Positions 1-14,200 of a DNA stretch of 64,000 nt are shown here, piece after piece (within the stretch, counting starts at the first letter, position 1; each line of letters begins with the position of its first letter). Location: NCBI GenBank assembly GCA_021234155.1, contig JAJEKV010000002.1:7598654-7662653 (forward strand), in the 5' to 3' direction. A model generated the notes under the pieces. It searched no databases, was not told the DNA's origin, and was given only the letters and a program-made list of their open reading frames with translations. Both the position numbers and the translations under genes were made by a program. Origin of the DNA: Isoetes taiwanensis. Its lineage: Eukaryota; Streptophyta; Lycopodiopsida; Isoetales; Isoetaceae.

Positions 1-2080
1 ATGGCATAAAGGTTCTACCTCATTAGCCTCGCTTCTTTCACAAATTTCTTACTAGCCGTGACATCGAACATTATCCACCAACACCAAAGCATCGCCACCA
101 CCAAGTCGTGATTTGTGGTATCAAAGACAACCTTGGCTGCTCCTTATAGATGGCCTTCTCGCATAGGGCATATCTTCATCAAAGTGGCACCCAAGAAGTC
201 ATCTCCTAATCTTGTATCAACAACCGCCTAGTTAGTGTCGAAGATGATCATGCCGGGTTTACATAAGACATGACGCAAAGCACTCATGCAAGATTGTGCG
301 TGTCTTCCTCAAGAAGCTCATCCTTGAAAATGGCCTGGCCCCGATCGTGTGTCTTGGAAAATCTAACTCGGTGGACTTCTCCACCAACACCCAATTCACC
401 CTTGTAATCCAGGCGGGGGTGGAGTGATGCCACCTTCATCACCAAGGTTAGTTACACCTCGCAGGTCACAAAATGAAACCCTTTGATTCTGTGAGTACCG
501 CATTCAAAGGCCCGGATATGGCAACCTAATGCTTCCTTCCGTATCAATGACTTCCATAGACACTACACCATAACCCTGCAATGGCAAGTTATGGTGTTTG
601 GTGAAGTTCCTGTAGCTCCGTAGTTCACTCCTTCGCCAACCTCGCTCCCATTAAATAGAATGGACCCTAATTCACCATTTTAAAATAATAAAAGAAACGA
701 CTAGAGAAATTGCTGCATATGATCCGAGCACAATGTTGTTTCTTGGCCACCACTAAGGGCTGCAATGCAAGCACCCGTGACTGTCAGACAGGAATGTCAC
801 CAGCGATCCGGCTGAGAATCGCAGTCCCCAAAACTGCCATGTGCTCTGTGCTTCCATACCCAACTTAGTTTTGCAAAAAGGGTTTAATGCGCAAGTCATC
901 TATATCCAAAAGCAAGATATCACATTTCTAGGCCAAGGTTCACTTCCGGATCACGCATTAAAACGCCACCTCGAATCCGGGCCAAGAGAACTCACATCCC
1001 TAAATGAAGCGTGTTTCGTGCCAGTACGAATCTCGGATTTGCTAAATGGTTAAATAAAGTCATCTATATATATACAAATATGGCACTTCTAGAAAAACGT
1101 GTTTGTGCAAATCTCATGTGATGTGCATACATTGCCGTAATGTTGATGTCGACAAGAACGTTCGCGGTGGTCTGAAGCCTCAGAGTACTGTGAACGCATT
1201 TTAGGTATGCAATAAAAAGAATGGATGAAAAGGGGAATGTATTATATCAAAAATCATGCAATGTAACATGTAAACGCACGTGGTAGGTGAATTTGGGAGC
1301 ATGCAATGTATCAATGGAACAAAATCAAAACATGCACATATTAAATTGACAGAGCAAACAAAGTAGCTCTTGCCCGCAATTGCCCTTAAAATCAAGCAGC
1401 ACTTTGTATTACATCTTGAGCCTCGAATTTGGTGAGTGCCCTCGGTACGTGATCCCCAAATACTAATTGAATCCTTCCAGCCAGAAGTTGAATCCCCGCC
1501 CTTTGTTTGGAAATGAATTGGTTCTAATATGCTTTGTAGAGGGCGCATTTGATATTCAACTTTTAAATTCATGTCCTCTCTTTTGTGCCATATAAAGGTC
1601 TCAGATTATCCTTGCCTCTGCCTCTCAAACAACCCTTGTGCCGTGGGCATTATGAGCATTTCTTTTCGCCAATTCCACTGTGAAAGTGTAGCGTCCCAAT
1701 CACATCATATATATTTGGTACAATTCCACTGCTGTGATGTCCGGCCCTAGGTGTCGGGACCAAGATTTCATTCATTCCTTAATTATTCTTTCTTTCTCGA
1801 CGCTAAATTTTTGGGCCATGAGGTTTAAATGCACCACCAATATGAGGGGGAATTTATGGCGGCTTACTCCAGATTAAATGCACCTGGCCGTGAATTAATT
1901 ACAGGGCATTTATGAGCCAAGTTTTACTTAAGAACTCATTTTCGAACTCAGAAAAAATATCATGCTCAAAATCCAAAGCATACCATCTCTCGATTCCGGG
2001 CTCTCTCAAAGAAGGTATTTTTCGCGCTTTTCTTTAGCACTGGTAATCTTAGACCTTCTTCATCTTATTTTTTTAGTGGA
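1..2080. other. Unassigned degenerate repeat-like DNA
   Basis: No open frame here has recognisable protein similarity and none exceeds about 120 codons. The sequence mixes GC-richer and AT-rich patches, which is typical of old retroelement debris. A TGGTATCAAAG string near 117 resembles a primer-binding site for initiator Met-tRNA but has no recognisable LTR beside it. I see no promoter or RNA gene that I can defend. Confidence 0.4.
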
Positions 2081-2090
2081 AATAGCACGA

Positions 2091-2371
2091 CAAGATTGCC
2101 ACCGCAATCTTGTTGATCTTTGCAAGTATTTGTTTTTAGATTAGATTGCTTGTAGGAATTGCGGCCGCGATTCCCACAGAGACTTACACCATTAGGATGG
2201 AGCATATACTTGTCTCGAGGATCGCGAGCACGATTGTTGAGAACATTTCTTCAATACCAATCCTGCATGCAGTTCTCTCAAGGATCGCGACCGCATTCCT
2301 TTGAGGCACCTTATCTTAAAGATGTCCGTTTAACTAGCTTCAAGTAAACAGGATTGCGATGGCGATGTTCT
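2091..2371. repeat. Array of five degenerate palindromic cores, 62-70 bp spacing
   Basis: Five related short inverted-repeat cores begin near 2091, 2155, 2217, 2280 and 2350, so the spacing is 64, 62, 63 and 70 bp. The first is a perfect hairpin with 9-bp arms (CAAGATTGC, loop CACC, GCAATCTTG). The second is centred on GCGGCCGC. The third to fifth carry GGATCGCGA or GGATTGCGA followed by a partly complementary arm. The sequence between the cores is not obviously conserved. This is probably a decayed minisatellite in which the palindrome is the best-kept part. The cores and spacing are visible directly; their origin is inference. Confidence 0.5.
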
Positions 2372-4050
2372 TAACCACTTTTATAAATTCTTGCAGCACT
2401 TGATCTCTTTTGAGGACTCCCTATCGGCCTGGCAGCGTGGAAATTGTCCAGCAATACCGGTGATATAAAACGAGCCAAGAAGGACCTCCGCCTCTTTTAG
2501 AGGACAAGAAAGGGGGCAGAAACAGATGGGTATAATTGTAGCCATGTGGGAAGGCATAAAGAATAACATGCAGGATGCTATCATTTGTAGCATGGAGGAC
2601 ACGCAGCAACTACAGTTCGTAGAGTATATCTTGTGATGGTAGAACTACGACCCATCCATAATGATGGCAAGCAAGCAAAACAAGCCAGCTAGTGGCAAGG
2701 GTGCTAACGAAAGGAGCAAGGGCAAGGTGTTAACGAGTGCGAAGGGGTATGGTTGCATTCGCCATCATAATGGATTTTGAGCTTTATTTGGCATCAAAAA
2801 TATACGTATCGTATTTCTGCAGAAGGAACATCTACAGACAAGAAGCCTCCTTCCTATGCCATAGGCATTACTAAAGATGTTAGTTTCCTCTCTGTAACGA
2901 CATACACAAATTGGTTGGTGCAGCTACAAAAAAGGGATTACTAATTAGTCAACAAGGATGAACCATCCTCAAGACCGAAAGAATCACTATTGCCTCACCC
3001 TATATCCCTAGTAAACCAGCCTTTTGTTCTCACATCAGAGGATCCTTTTCAGTCTCGTGAAAGTTCCTCATGCTTCCCCACGATGGATTCTAGTGAAGCA
3101 TCTACCCAAGAAAGATACATACTTTAAAGATTAACCGTGGAAATTGTTCACCAAGATAGGGGTTTTACCTCTCTACATACTCTACTCTTACCTCATGTGG
3201 GTCCCAATGTACCCACTTCCATTCAAGGCTGGATTCTAGTCAGCTTCTCAAATCCTAAGAATCTGAAGTGCAATCCTCATTGAGGAAAAGAAGCTTGCGT
3301 AACGTAATCACTTCCAAGCTCAAGAATTTAAGAAATTCTATCCAATGGGGTAAACCGGGATTTACTTAAAATCAAGCAGATCTTTGACTCCAAGGAAGAT
3401 AGCTCCAAATGACTATGACTCACGCTGTGGTTCGCCTCCATCATCATGTGCAAATGCCACAGGAGCTTCAAAATGTCTCAGGTTCTCACTCCTACGGATC
3501 TGCTCCATCGGATTCCATCATTAAAGTAAGTGCTTGCAATTCCATACATAAGGATTTTCAAGCATTAAAATGCTAAATGGTCGCCAGAAGTAATCTAATG
3601 TGAATAAAAAATGTTTTGAACCATTGTTTTTCTTCTTTCCTTTTTTAAATTTCATGTATTCTTCAATTTTCACCTCAGATTATTGAATTTATCTCATATT
3701 TGTCTTGGGGTCTACATGTATTCCATAGAAATGCGCGTGGATCTGAGAAGATTTTTTTCTAAAACAAAGGTACTTATACCGCGGCCGCTTCATACGCTTT
3801 GACGCTCGTGATGTATGTGTTTTCCATGGTCCTGTGGATGGATTTCTTCGAGCCGCTAAGGCGAAGAGTACATTTTAGGCTTTGAACTGCTTGCCGCCGT
3901 AAAAACGCTTTAGGATTTCGCTGTGGTTTCGTGAGGTAATGTTTTGAGTTTTTCGTCCCCTCGCCACATAAAAATCTATATCTTAGAGTTTAGTCATGAA
4001 CGGATTAGGAAGTAGTTAGACGAGCAAGATAAACCATTGTTCAACATTTG
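2372..4050. other. Unassigned intergenic DNA
   Basis: I see no coding or RNA feature. There is a second GCGGCCGC site near 3780, but it lacks the flanking arms seen in the 2.1-kb palindromes. Open frames are short and do not resemble known proteins. Confidence 0.4.
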
Positions 4051-4079
4051 ATTTTAAAGTCCATCTCGGTTTCCACGCG

Positions 4080-7000
4080 AACTACAGCTTGCTCTTTTGC
4101 GTGCCAAGTTTCCCCCTTTCTCCATTTCCCTCGGACTTCCATTCTCCGAGATCCGGGTGGGTAGGAAATCCGGCCGGGTTTTTAGAGGGTTTTTGCATCT
4201 TAAGTAAGGTCCGTCAGTATACCGCCTTTGTGCATGCATGTTCGGTGAACGCTTATACATCTGCTGTAAGCATCTCTAATATTATTTGATGTTTCTTTTG
4301 CTCTTGTGTCATCGGGCGAAAATGGAAAGGACACTTAGTTGTGAAGGTGGAATGAAGGTTGTGGAATCGGTCAATTTTGGCCCCCATGGATGGTGTCCCA
4401 AGAATGCACTTACGCGGATGTCCCCCGCGAATGAAATAAGACTCGGATCTGCCACCGGAGGATGAGAAAGAACTTGTATTTCTGGAGATAGGAAGCGGCC
4501 TCTACCAAGGTAGGAGGTAAGGTTTAAGGTTTGTTTAATTTAGGTTACTTATCAAGGTGGTTGAGAGCCCCGCATTAAAAAGGCGTGAGGACCTGCTTTT
4601 GAGAGCATTTCATCCTCAAAATCTCCAATTTGAGATGGTAGACCGTGAATCGCCATAGCCGAGGAGCGTAATTCAATGAAGAGGTAAATAATGATGATGA
4701 ACTTGTTCTCGCTTGAAGATACCGCCTTTTAGATGATGTATCAGATTTGAATTTTTCGAAGAATGCGGTTGCTATCCAAGAAGCAACAAGTTTGATGCCG
4801 CCAACGGCAAGTTGCTTGAGGAAGCTGAGTTCAAAGCCGCAGCCGAAAAGAATCGAAGCGACGTGTGTTTGAATTGTGTTCTATGATGCCCATGGTAAAC
4901 CAAGATTTGCTATTTTGCGTCTTGAATGAGAAAAACGACAGGAAGGTGGAGATGATAATTTGTAAAATTTGAACGCAACATTTGAAGTCCAAGGCTCATG
5001 CCTGGAGCACTACGAAGCCAAAGAACTCCTCAAGTGTCACAAGAAGGAGAGCAGTTGTGGAGAAGGAGGATCTGGCCCCTCGCGAATGTTGAGGGAGGAG
5101 TCGGACATTTGCAAAGAGAATCAAACTCTAGTAGAAAGTACATTAGTCGCCATTGCAAAGTTTCAATGAAGAAACTAGAATTTTGATGTTGTAGTTCAAA
5201 GCCTTTTATGTGAGAGCGTTACAGAATATTGTAAACTTGATGATATCTCGTAAGCTATTTGTGCCATGTGAAAGGTTTCTTTGAACCTGCTTCCCCAAGA
5301 TCTGAAAGTCCTCACCGCCATTACGAAAGATCATATTCTCATCTAAGAGACACGCGGCATGCTCGGCCATGAATACAGTAAGGAGTCAAATGACCAAGCA
5401 AAGAAGAGGTATGTGCCAAGAACGGGTCAAGCAGACTCCAAGAATAAGGAAATTTGTATCTTTTTGCAAGAGGTAACCCTATTTTATTTGTTAGAAGTAG
5501 TGTTCACATTTAGTCGCTATAATGTTGAATAATCTTAGCCGATTTGGATCGATTTTGACATGAGCAAAGAAATCTGTGGCCCTCCAAGCCCGAAAGCGCC
5601 CAAGCTTCACTGGCAACAGCTTCACGGAGTACCCTTAGTGGCTTTATAAGTGGTTTGCATTTTAAGTTTGTAGGGCATTTAGGTTTCATTGTCGTGATTT
5701 CTGCGAATGTAAACCGCCCTTGGCCTCTACTATGCCGGGCTTTTGGCGTAACAAATATAAGTATGGAGATAAAGTTATGATTTGACCATTTCTCGCATGA
5801 GCCGGAAAGAAGGGACACATTGGTATTGTGAACCCGCATTGCCGCATACATTTGTAGCTCCAAGGTGGTTTATCACGATTAATGGCTCGCTTAGGCATAA
5901 GAAATGCAAGAGGGTCACTTTATAGGTGAACCCTTTGAAAATTATCAATGTTGCCTAAAGGGCGGACGTTAAAATACTCATCTCCTCCATCTACTTATGT
6001 GCCGCTATTCAAAGAGAGGGATTTTACATGAGAGTGCATGGTCAGATCATCGACAAGGTAACGAGGGATTTAGAACCACAAAGTTATGTGGCCAGGGATC
6101 GACACTAATGCAATTGAGATCAAGAAATGGCCAACCGCAAATTATGAGATAAGAAAGTTACATAAGGAATTAATGTTTTCCAAAATGAGAGTTAATAATG
6201 CGATTGTCCCATGAAAGAAAGGTCGCTTAAGAGGGAGTCCGAGGAGCCAGCCGAACAGGAAAGATACGACATTTCTCCCGCTGTGACATAGTGGGAGGCA
6301 TTACTCCAAGAAGGTAAATTTAGTGGAAAAACCAAATTTTGGGATTTTAAGGAGGGACATAGCCCAAAACATAATCGCACTGTGCCATAAAAAGAAGATA
6401 TAGGAAACCACTTAAGGCATTGTTTGAAATAATTAAGATATGGGGAGGGAGAAGAATGCACAATTTTCTCTCAATTTTGCGTGTCCCGAAAGTATACCAC
6501 TACTGGCGCGCTTCCATTAATGAAAGCTTCTTTCAAGGCGCCTGGCCTTAGGGAAGAAACATCAAGCATCTTGCTCAGCCTCCAAATATTACATGCAACG
6601 ACTTGATTTGGGGGAGTTCCAAAGAATTGTATTTGAGGACAAGACCATCATAAAGCCGGGTCGGGTCCGCTGATCTCGAGATGACTGCTTGCCTGACTTT
6701 GTGAAAGAAAGAAGGGTATGCTTGCAATGGCACATTTGAGGTGCTAGTTGGTCTGGCGAAGAGGGCTACAACATAATTATCAATGCCCCAGGAGGTCAAA
6801 TATTTCCGCGACTATGCAAGAGTTCTTATCGTGGAATCCCTTTGCATAGGAAGTCACTCGCCCTGCCATTGGTCTGACATGTAATGTGACGGATCACCTT
6901 GAGGTTAGACGCTAGTGGCAGCAAATCCAAGAGTTGTGGACTTGAGAATGGTTGGTTGTTTGCCCTCTAATCTACTACGCCTCTGGATGGAGACTCGAGG

Positions 7001-8520
7001 AGAAGATCGCATGTTTGCGTAAGATTATACATCCGTGTCCGGACAAGACACATATCTGGGTTTCATGGGGACTAAGCACACTCAAGTGCCCTCGAAATAA
7101 GAATGTTTATGGGTTGCATGACCAAGAGATTTCAAGTAACAAATCCGGGTGAAGAAGCTTGTTAAACCCATGGATAGTACCTCTAGAAGGTTGTACTTAG
7201 GGAACGAGTTAGTGACTCTCAATGACATACACCATGTCTTTGGAGTTGGCGCCAAGGGAAGCATGGGCTGCAACTTGAGACGGAAGCCATGATAGGCAAA
7301 CTCCGAGGTCACAAGTAAACGCCTTGCCCTGTAAAAGGTTCAAAGAATGCTTGGATCTAACTAAGCAATGGTTCCGCTAGTGCCCACCGATGAATTTGGG
7401 CACCAAAGTTTATTTGGAAGTCGCGGGCATCATATATCACATCTTCCTCCTTACACCTTACTTTGGACTTGAGGGCTCCTGATTAAAGCCGCCATACCGT
7501 AGCGGTCCTTCTTTTAGGTGAGTTGAACTTATTTGGCATTTCAAATTGGTTTTGATCTTAAACTTAGGTCTCCTCGTTGAAGAACCACGTAAAAGACGCA
7601 TTCGCTGAGTAAGAACTCATTAGCCTGAAGTCCCGAGATTTTGCAATTGCCGCGCTATTGCCGTGGCCGCTTAATAAAGCAGGTTTTAGTCTCGTAATTT
7701 GGCATTAGGAGTTGCCCCTTACAAAGGCACCCGGATCGGACGATGTGAGAACTTTTCTAAAGTCGGTATGGTAAAGAATCTTTAAAGAGCCTATGACTCA
7801 AGTGACTTACTGAGAGTGCCTCCGCCTCAATCATATTTTGAGTTTCACCACCACTACCTCTGTTTCGTGAGACATGCTAAGTAAGAGCACATTTGGCAAG
7901 AGAAAAAAGAAGGTAGATACTAATGGGATAAAGCCGACCTCGTGAACCCTTGCGCATTACAAGAGCGTGGATATGGATGACAAGATTATTGAGGCCTTAA
8001 AGAAGGCTTGTCACGCACGCTTACTGTGTACAAGCTGGCATTACAATTGAGGATAGCGATGGCTGGTTTAGTGAGCCATGGAAGGTCGAGGATTGGTTTC
8101 ATAGTAGTCATGTGGGTGGTGGACCCAGCTCTACCACATTGGGATGAGACCGGCGCCATGGAAGAGAATATGGGAGATTGAAGGTGAAGATCCAAGGAAC
8201 TAGGAAGTTAGTGAGGATGATGTGGGCCAGCTCGAATTACGGCGATGTCTTTGATCTAAATACAAATGAATGTGAAAGCCCTGGTTTCACCTAGGCATAT
8301 GGGGATACCACATCCGCGGCAGTCCAGAGAAAACCCCTCAGATACCTACTCTTTTGAGGTGGAAACCCTACATATGAAATAGGAAAAGCCAGCTTCCCAA
8401 GCCCCTTTCCAGAGATGTACCTCTGACCATCCTAATTTTTACATACCCCTACCCCATCTTGTACTTGAGCTTGTGCCTTTGTGTGCACCCCACTCTATGT
8501 ACGTAATAAATAAAATTTCA
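4080..8520 (+). pseudogene. Decayed plus-strand element or gene relic, function unknown
   Basis: A run of broken plus-strand frames covers this block. One short frame (4969-5169) has an acidic, Lys/Glu-rich, coiled-coil-like composition. Near 7196-7255 a broken frame reads LGNELVTLNDIHHVFGVGA, which vaguely recalls the 'plant mobile domain' proteins found in genes and retrotransposons. That link is weak. Near 8505 the sequence runs into AATAAATAAAATT, a plausible plant polyadenylation signal, so the block may once have been a transcribed unit ending there. No reverse transcriptase, integrase or protease motif was recognised. Every frame is interrupted, so I treat it as dead. It could equally be a non-autonomous LTR element. 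Confidence 0.25.
8500..8520 (+). terminator. Poly(A)-signal-like sequence
   Basis: AATAAATAAAATT lies at the end of the relic block and is followed by AT-rich DNA. The match to the plant AAUAAA-type near-upstream element is visible, but there is no evidence that it is used. Confidence 0.3.
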
Positions 8521-11200
8521 AAATGCTTTTAATTGAAATTTCTCGATCTCTCGCCTCGTGATTGGGTTCTATTGCATGACATTACAAGGGTAATTCTAAG
8601 GAGCCTTGGTAAATTATGGAACATCGTGATTAGGAGCCCTGTAAAGACAATAACGGACAACACGAGGACAATACATGCCATAATGACAATACATGGAATA
8701 CATGCTAAGGACAATACACGATAAGACTTAATAATTTCAAATTATACATCTATAATATAATTACACCCTAATAGATGATGGTGGTAAGAAAATTTTAGCA
8801 GCACAGATCACCGCCCCCATTTATTATTCCTCTATAATTTTATCTAACCACGCAGAAGGTATAAGATGCCCTCTATAATATTGGACTTCCATGGTTGTAA
8901 AATACATGTTTTAATGCACTCATTCAATGAAATATTTTAAATCCATCTAGAACCTTGGTGGAGTTTTTGAAAGCACTTTTGACTGAAGTGTGCTATATCA
9001 AAATGATGGACAAAATGGAGAAAAGGGCATCTCTAAATTCCAGTATTAGAGCAAAATCAACTATATTATCAACTTTGCATTAGAAGCTCTTTAAAGCTCT
9101 GAGGTATACAACATAGCTTTTCTAATGTTACAAAGTGGAGTTGAACCTACTTTGAAGCCAAATCTTAGATGGTCATTCTGGTAAAGTATTATGCAGCAAC
9201 TTTGAAATGAAGGACTTCTCTCAAGTCAAGGTGTGTGGGAGAATAAGAATTCCACTCTATCGCGACTCCTCGTATCATGGGCTAAGATGATTCTTTAAAA
9301 TAGCCGGCTTGTATATCATTTCCCCGCAATACATGAGTGCTCATGTCATTTGGGATGGACTTTTCCATTTGGATACCAAATCTACCAGACTTTGCAAGTT
9401 TCTATGTTAATAGCTGGAAAGGGCAAGCAGGTTTCGCTTAACTTTCCGTGCCCCGGCTTCCTCTTCTACAAAGATGTGCACCCCCCTTATCCGAACCCGC
9501 CTCTTTATCAATATGTAATTTCGTGATTTTACTAAGGTCCAACTTGTTCTACGACCGCTTAACCGATCCGCCATTTTGGTCTGTGACTTCGTAATAGTTT
9601 GCCTTCTTGTAGGTTGCCGTGGATCCGGAGCACATGCCATTTTTCCTCTAGTTTGCAGCAATTCATCTTTTTTTGTAAAGATCTTGGTTTACCACCACCT
9701 ACTTCATCGATCTTTTTACATGATCCTCGGAATTATGGTGGTGTAAATCTAAATGGTAAGGCGCTGGTAGATAAAATAAAGAAGAACTAATCTAAGTGGG
9801 GATAACACCATACCTTGAGCACGGAAGTAAGATTTCAGTTCTTCCACTTCCTTGAGCTTCGGTTGCTGCAAGCAAATTAGCCTCGACATTGTAATGTTTT
9901 ATCTACACTCTTCTCATTATCAACCTAAGATAATGCGGAAGGCATTCTCGCAGAAAACATCATAAAGAATTGTTTTAATAACATAAATGTGATGTGTCTT
10001 TGGTACTACAATGACAACTTAGCAACTAAGAAAAAGAAAAACAAGAGCACCTCGGTCAAGTTGGATTAATTACTCTATCATCCTTGTCCCGCGACATTCA
10101 TTAAGAAGATCAATTTCCATTCATATACATGATGTCAATTTCACTCCTAGAAGGATGTTTGAAAGAAATTACCATCTGAAATACTTCGTAAATTCTCAGA
10201 AGAAGCCGCTTATCTGTTTAAATTAGTCAGGCTTACATCCACATCTCTGACCATCATAGCCGAAAAGCATCAACCGACTCTACAACATTTCACATGGCTG
10301 ATGTTATACCAGTCGCGCAGCATGACGTGTGCATCATTTAATGCTAAATCGTAAATTTATTGCAAAATGTTTACACCAACCTCCACTTTAGCTCCTCGCT
10401 TTCTCCTCGGGTTTTATTGATTTTTATCTCGGCCTTTTGTCGTTCTTTTTTCTCGCGGTTTTCTTTTTTCGCTCCATCTCGAGTTTCTCGTGATTTGACC
10501 GAAGCATCTCTTTGATATGGCTAAGCCTAACTGCCTCATTGCACTATTAAGATGTCTATATGCATTTATAAAAAGCTAACATATATGATTAACTAACTTA
10601 ACATAGATTGGCCTCCATAAATGCCTCGACCGTGAGCTAATATAACCTCAGCCTCGTGAATCCACTAAAGCCTAGACATTAAGACTGATGACTAACTGTC
10701 CATGGTGGTTAATCCCATGAGCTGATGATAATCGGTGATGCCGCATTAAACATGGAAGCATTGATAATGAATAATACTATAAAAAGTTAGGCTGGAAATT
10801 CAGCCCCTGCTAAATTGCTAGGCTGTTAAATGTGCAGACTGCATTAGAGTAAATGCAATAGTCCAAACATCGAACCCAATGATTTTCAACCCTCGCGAAT
10901 AAATATAAGAAAACCTTCAGACTTAGCTCTTGGCATTTTGAAGTACATGGTCATCAAATTTGAAATAAAGATAGAAGTTACAAAGAGATAAAGGCTTTTA
11001 AGCCATGGACAAAGAGGAAAATCTCGTGATAAAAACATGGAACAAAGCTCCCTACCACTTGTTTCAATGACTCCATGCTTTGCCACAACGGATTAAACTG
11101 GCGAAAATAAAAAGAATGTCCTCTCGACGGTTTTAAACGACTTCCGCTTTTAAGTAACCCCGAACCTCTCGCTGTCAATCAGCCCAGATCCAATAACCGA
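8521..11200. other. AT-rich DNA without recognisable genes
   Basis: Base composition drops into AT-rich sequence around 8.7-9.3 kb and 9.9-10.9 kb. Open frames are at most 84 codons and look random. No transposon terminal structure was seen. Confidence 0.4.
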
Positions 11201-14200
11201 CGCACTTCCGCTTTGTTTGACGCTTTACTTGTTTACTTGCCGACTCTGCCATTTGCTTGCTTGCTTTGTTTGCTTGCTAACCTTCTCAAGGTGGCTTGAC
11301 GCTTTACTCCGCTTCAATCACCGCATCCACAAACTCGAATCATCGCTTACAGAGTTGATAGAAACATTGCAAACAACAACAATGCAAAAAGGTATTTTAA
11401 AATGATTTTACCTCGTGAAGAAATGCCGAAAGAATGCCCTCGTGGCACCTATGGTGCCTATGGCTACTTCTGGCTCTTCCTCGTGAGCATTCTGAGTAGG
11501 AGTAGGCCCTAACGTGAGCATAATGGATCGGATCTTCCACTAACTCCCTTCTAATTCAATCAAGGGAAGAATGGTGAAGCCGCATCAGAGAGTACCATCC
11601 GAGCACGACGCTTCAATTTGAAAACCCCTATCCAAATAATGCGACTTGGGTCATAATGTACAAAATGCTGAAACCCCGTGTGTGAAAGGAGGAAGCCATC
11701 CGACCGGCCTTGGCATGTTGTTGGCGGAAGGTAAGAAATTCTCTTTAAGTCCACTATATGAGCCATTTGAATGGGAACTGCGGGCTATCAAAGGACAAAG
11801 GACGAGGGTTAAGACTATGGTATATTCTATTGAAGAAAGTAACGCTGATGCACAAACTCGCTCTAAGATTGGGATGAGATTGTGCAAAGGTAATTTCAAA
11901 AGAACCAGTTGGAATCCATGGTGGCACCCACAAACCGTGACAAGCTTCAAATGAGAAAAAAGGAACAACCATGGGTAATTCATAAGGTTTGCATCTTGGT
12001 AGGGTACTTAGCACGCAGGAGGAAGTCCTGCAGCTGCATGGAGAGAGAGTAGAGGAGCCCAAGTGGACTTAGCAACCGCCTTTTGAAGTTCAACCGGGCA
12101 TATTACAGAAACATTGGCAAAGAAGGACGCAAGTCCACTTGGTTTTACTTATGATCCGACCGATAATCGGACACTTATAGACCCCGAGTTCATCATATCT
12201 CTTGCATCTTTAAGATATGAACTCACAAAAACATTTTACCATCCAATGGGTGATGATAATGATAGAGTACAACAAAATAAGCTTTGTCCCGTGGAATGTA
12301 TCATTGGTAGGGTAATATTAAATTAGACGCCTCAAATGGTTGAATTTCGCTAATTAACCCGCCTCTCTTCATTCCTTTGTAGGTGACAAGGAAAGCGTAT
12401 CTAGGTATAAGGTTCAAAGTGAGTGATTTTGTCAAGCACTTTGTCAATGATCATTTATGATTAAAGCCACCATTTCAAATGCCTTTAGTTTAAGAGCGCT
12501 TCTACTTCAGATAAATCTCGAAAGCATGTTCTATTTGCTTTGTTTTACTCTAATGCATTCCATATAGAAACCGGTGGATCTTGTTTAAACTTCTTTTACT
12601 TTGAATGCACAAAGAATGGCTAATGGGTTACTCAGGGAACTAGTTAGTTAGGGTATGTAAATAAATGCTTCCCAAAAATGTGCTGAAGAGTCATATCCTA
12701 CACCTCTATTTTAAGGGTCCAATGTGAAGAGATAAAACATAATCAAATCATATTTTAAAACAACAAACATAAACCGCTTGAAGACCTGGGATTTCAAGGT
12801 TGAGAACATTGGCATAAAAGAAATATACAGGAGATCCTAAACTAAAACACAAGAACAATGTCCGGAACCGGCCATATTCATATATTATTATAATAAGATA
12901 CTCTTTACAAAAGGAAGGTTCACACTACAAGCATAGGCGCTTTCATGGCCATTTACAAAACAGCAAATTTTAAGATGACTGTGGAGCTTTACAAAACAAG
13001 CATGGAGATTTCGATTACCGCCAAGACGTTTCAAAAAATCTAAGCTTATTATGGACGCCCCGGAGGTATAACTTAACTGGATATGAGAATAACCTGAGGC
13101 TCCATCAATCCGAGGTCGCTTCACCAACTGGCCGGAGGTGGCATCCCTAAGCCGCATTACAGAGATCGCTCCTCCGCATTGACATCTCCAAAAGCCGCCA
13201 TCCGGCAGGACAACTCGATCAACCCACTACGAATCCTCTTCGATATGAACTCGTGGATCTTGCATGTGCACCACTTCCATGAATTTAAACTTCGGCCACA
13301 CAACTTTTCAAATAAGTGGCTCTTTGGGCTCTTCCTCACGTCTTTCTGGCCTCCTTCCTTGCGGAGCAGGTATTCAGATTCTTCAAGGCACCAAGGGTCT
13401 TAATCACGCATTGTCTAATAGGAGAGGAATAGGGCGAGAAGGAGGATCGGTTATGGCTTGGCGAGAAGGAGCATCTGGACGGAGAAGGGGAGAGTGAATA
13501 GGCATTGAGGAATGAGAAGAGCTCTGATCGGCTTATGCCACTGGGTGACACCGTGATGGCAAAATTCACCATAATGACGCCCTTAAAAGACGGCCCGAAA
13601 ATAAAATCCGCCAGAATAATAATTAATTTAAAGTCATTATTCAATAATCACCTTGCTATGATGTCATCCTAAAATCGATGAATTTAAAATATATAAAATA
13701 TATACTTCCCTATGTATTCCAAGCCGCATTTTTCTTTATTTTGGAGTGACCATTGAACTAAAATGGCACCAGAACCCTAACACCGGACCGATGTAACATT
13801 TGTAGACTAGAGGGTAGGATATGAATGAATAATGGACGAAAAATAAGGTTAAGGGTAGGCAAGAAGTGCTTAGGACTGGTGTAAAAGCATGGAATCGGGT
13901 ATGATTCTTCAACAAGATGGGGACCGTGATACATAGGGGTTTCTATGGAGGGTCACTTATATACATAGGGGTTTCTCCTGACTTGATGCACGACATGCTA
14001 TATGCCCCCTTTGTATAGAGGTGACTCGGTTATTTGATGGTTGATAGGCGACAGCGTGTCAACAATGCTAGAAAAAAAGCCCCTGCTGTTCTATCAGCGG
14101 AAAGACCCTCAAGATAGAATTGGCTGCCCATGAGGTGTCTGGATTGTGCTTAGAATATGGGTCAAACTGTACTTAGAAATGGTAAAGCTTTTTGGTTTGC

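Noticed and set aside
2091-2371. CRISPR-like array
   Set aside because: Repeats are too degenerate, the spacers are about 42 bp and of unequal length, there are no cas genes, and the host is a plant.
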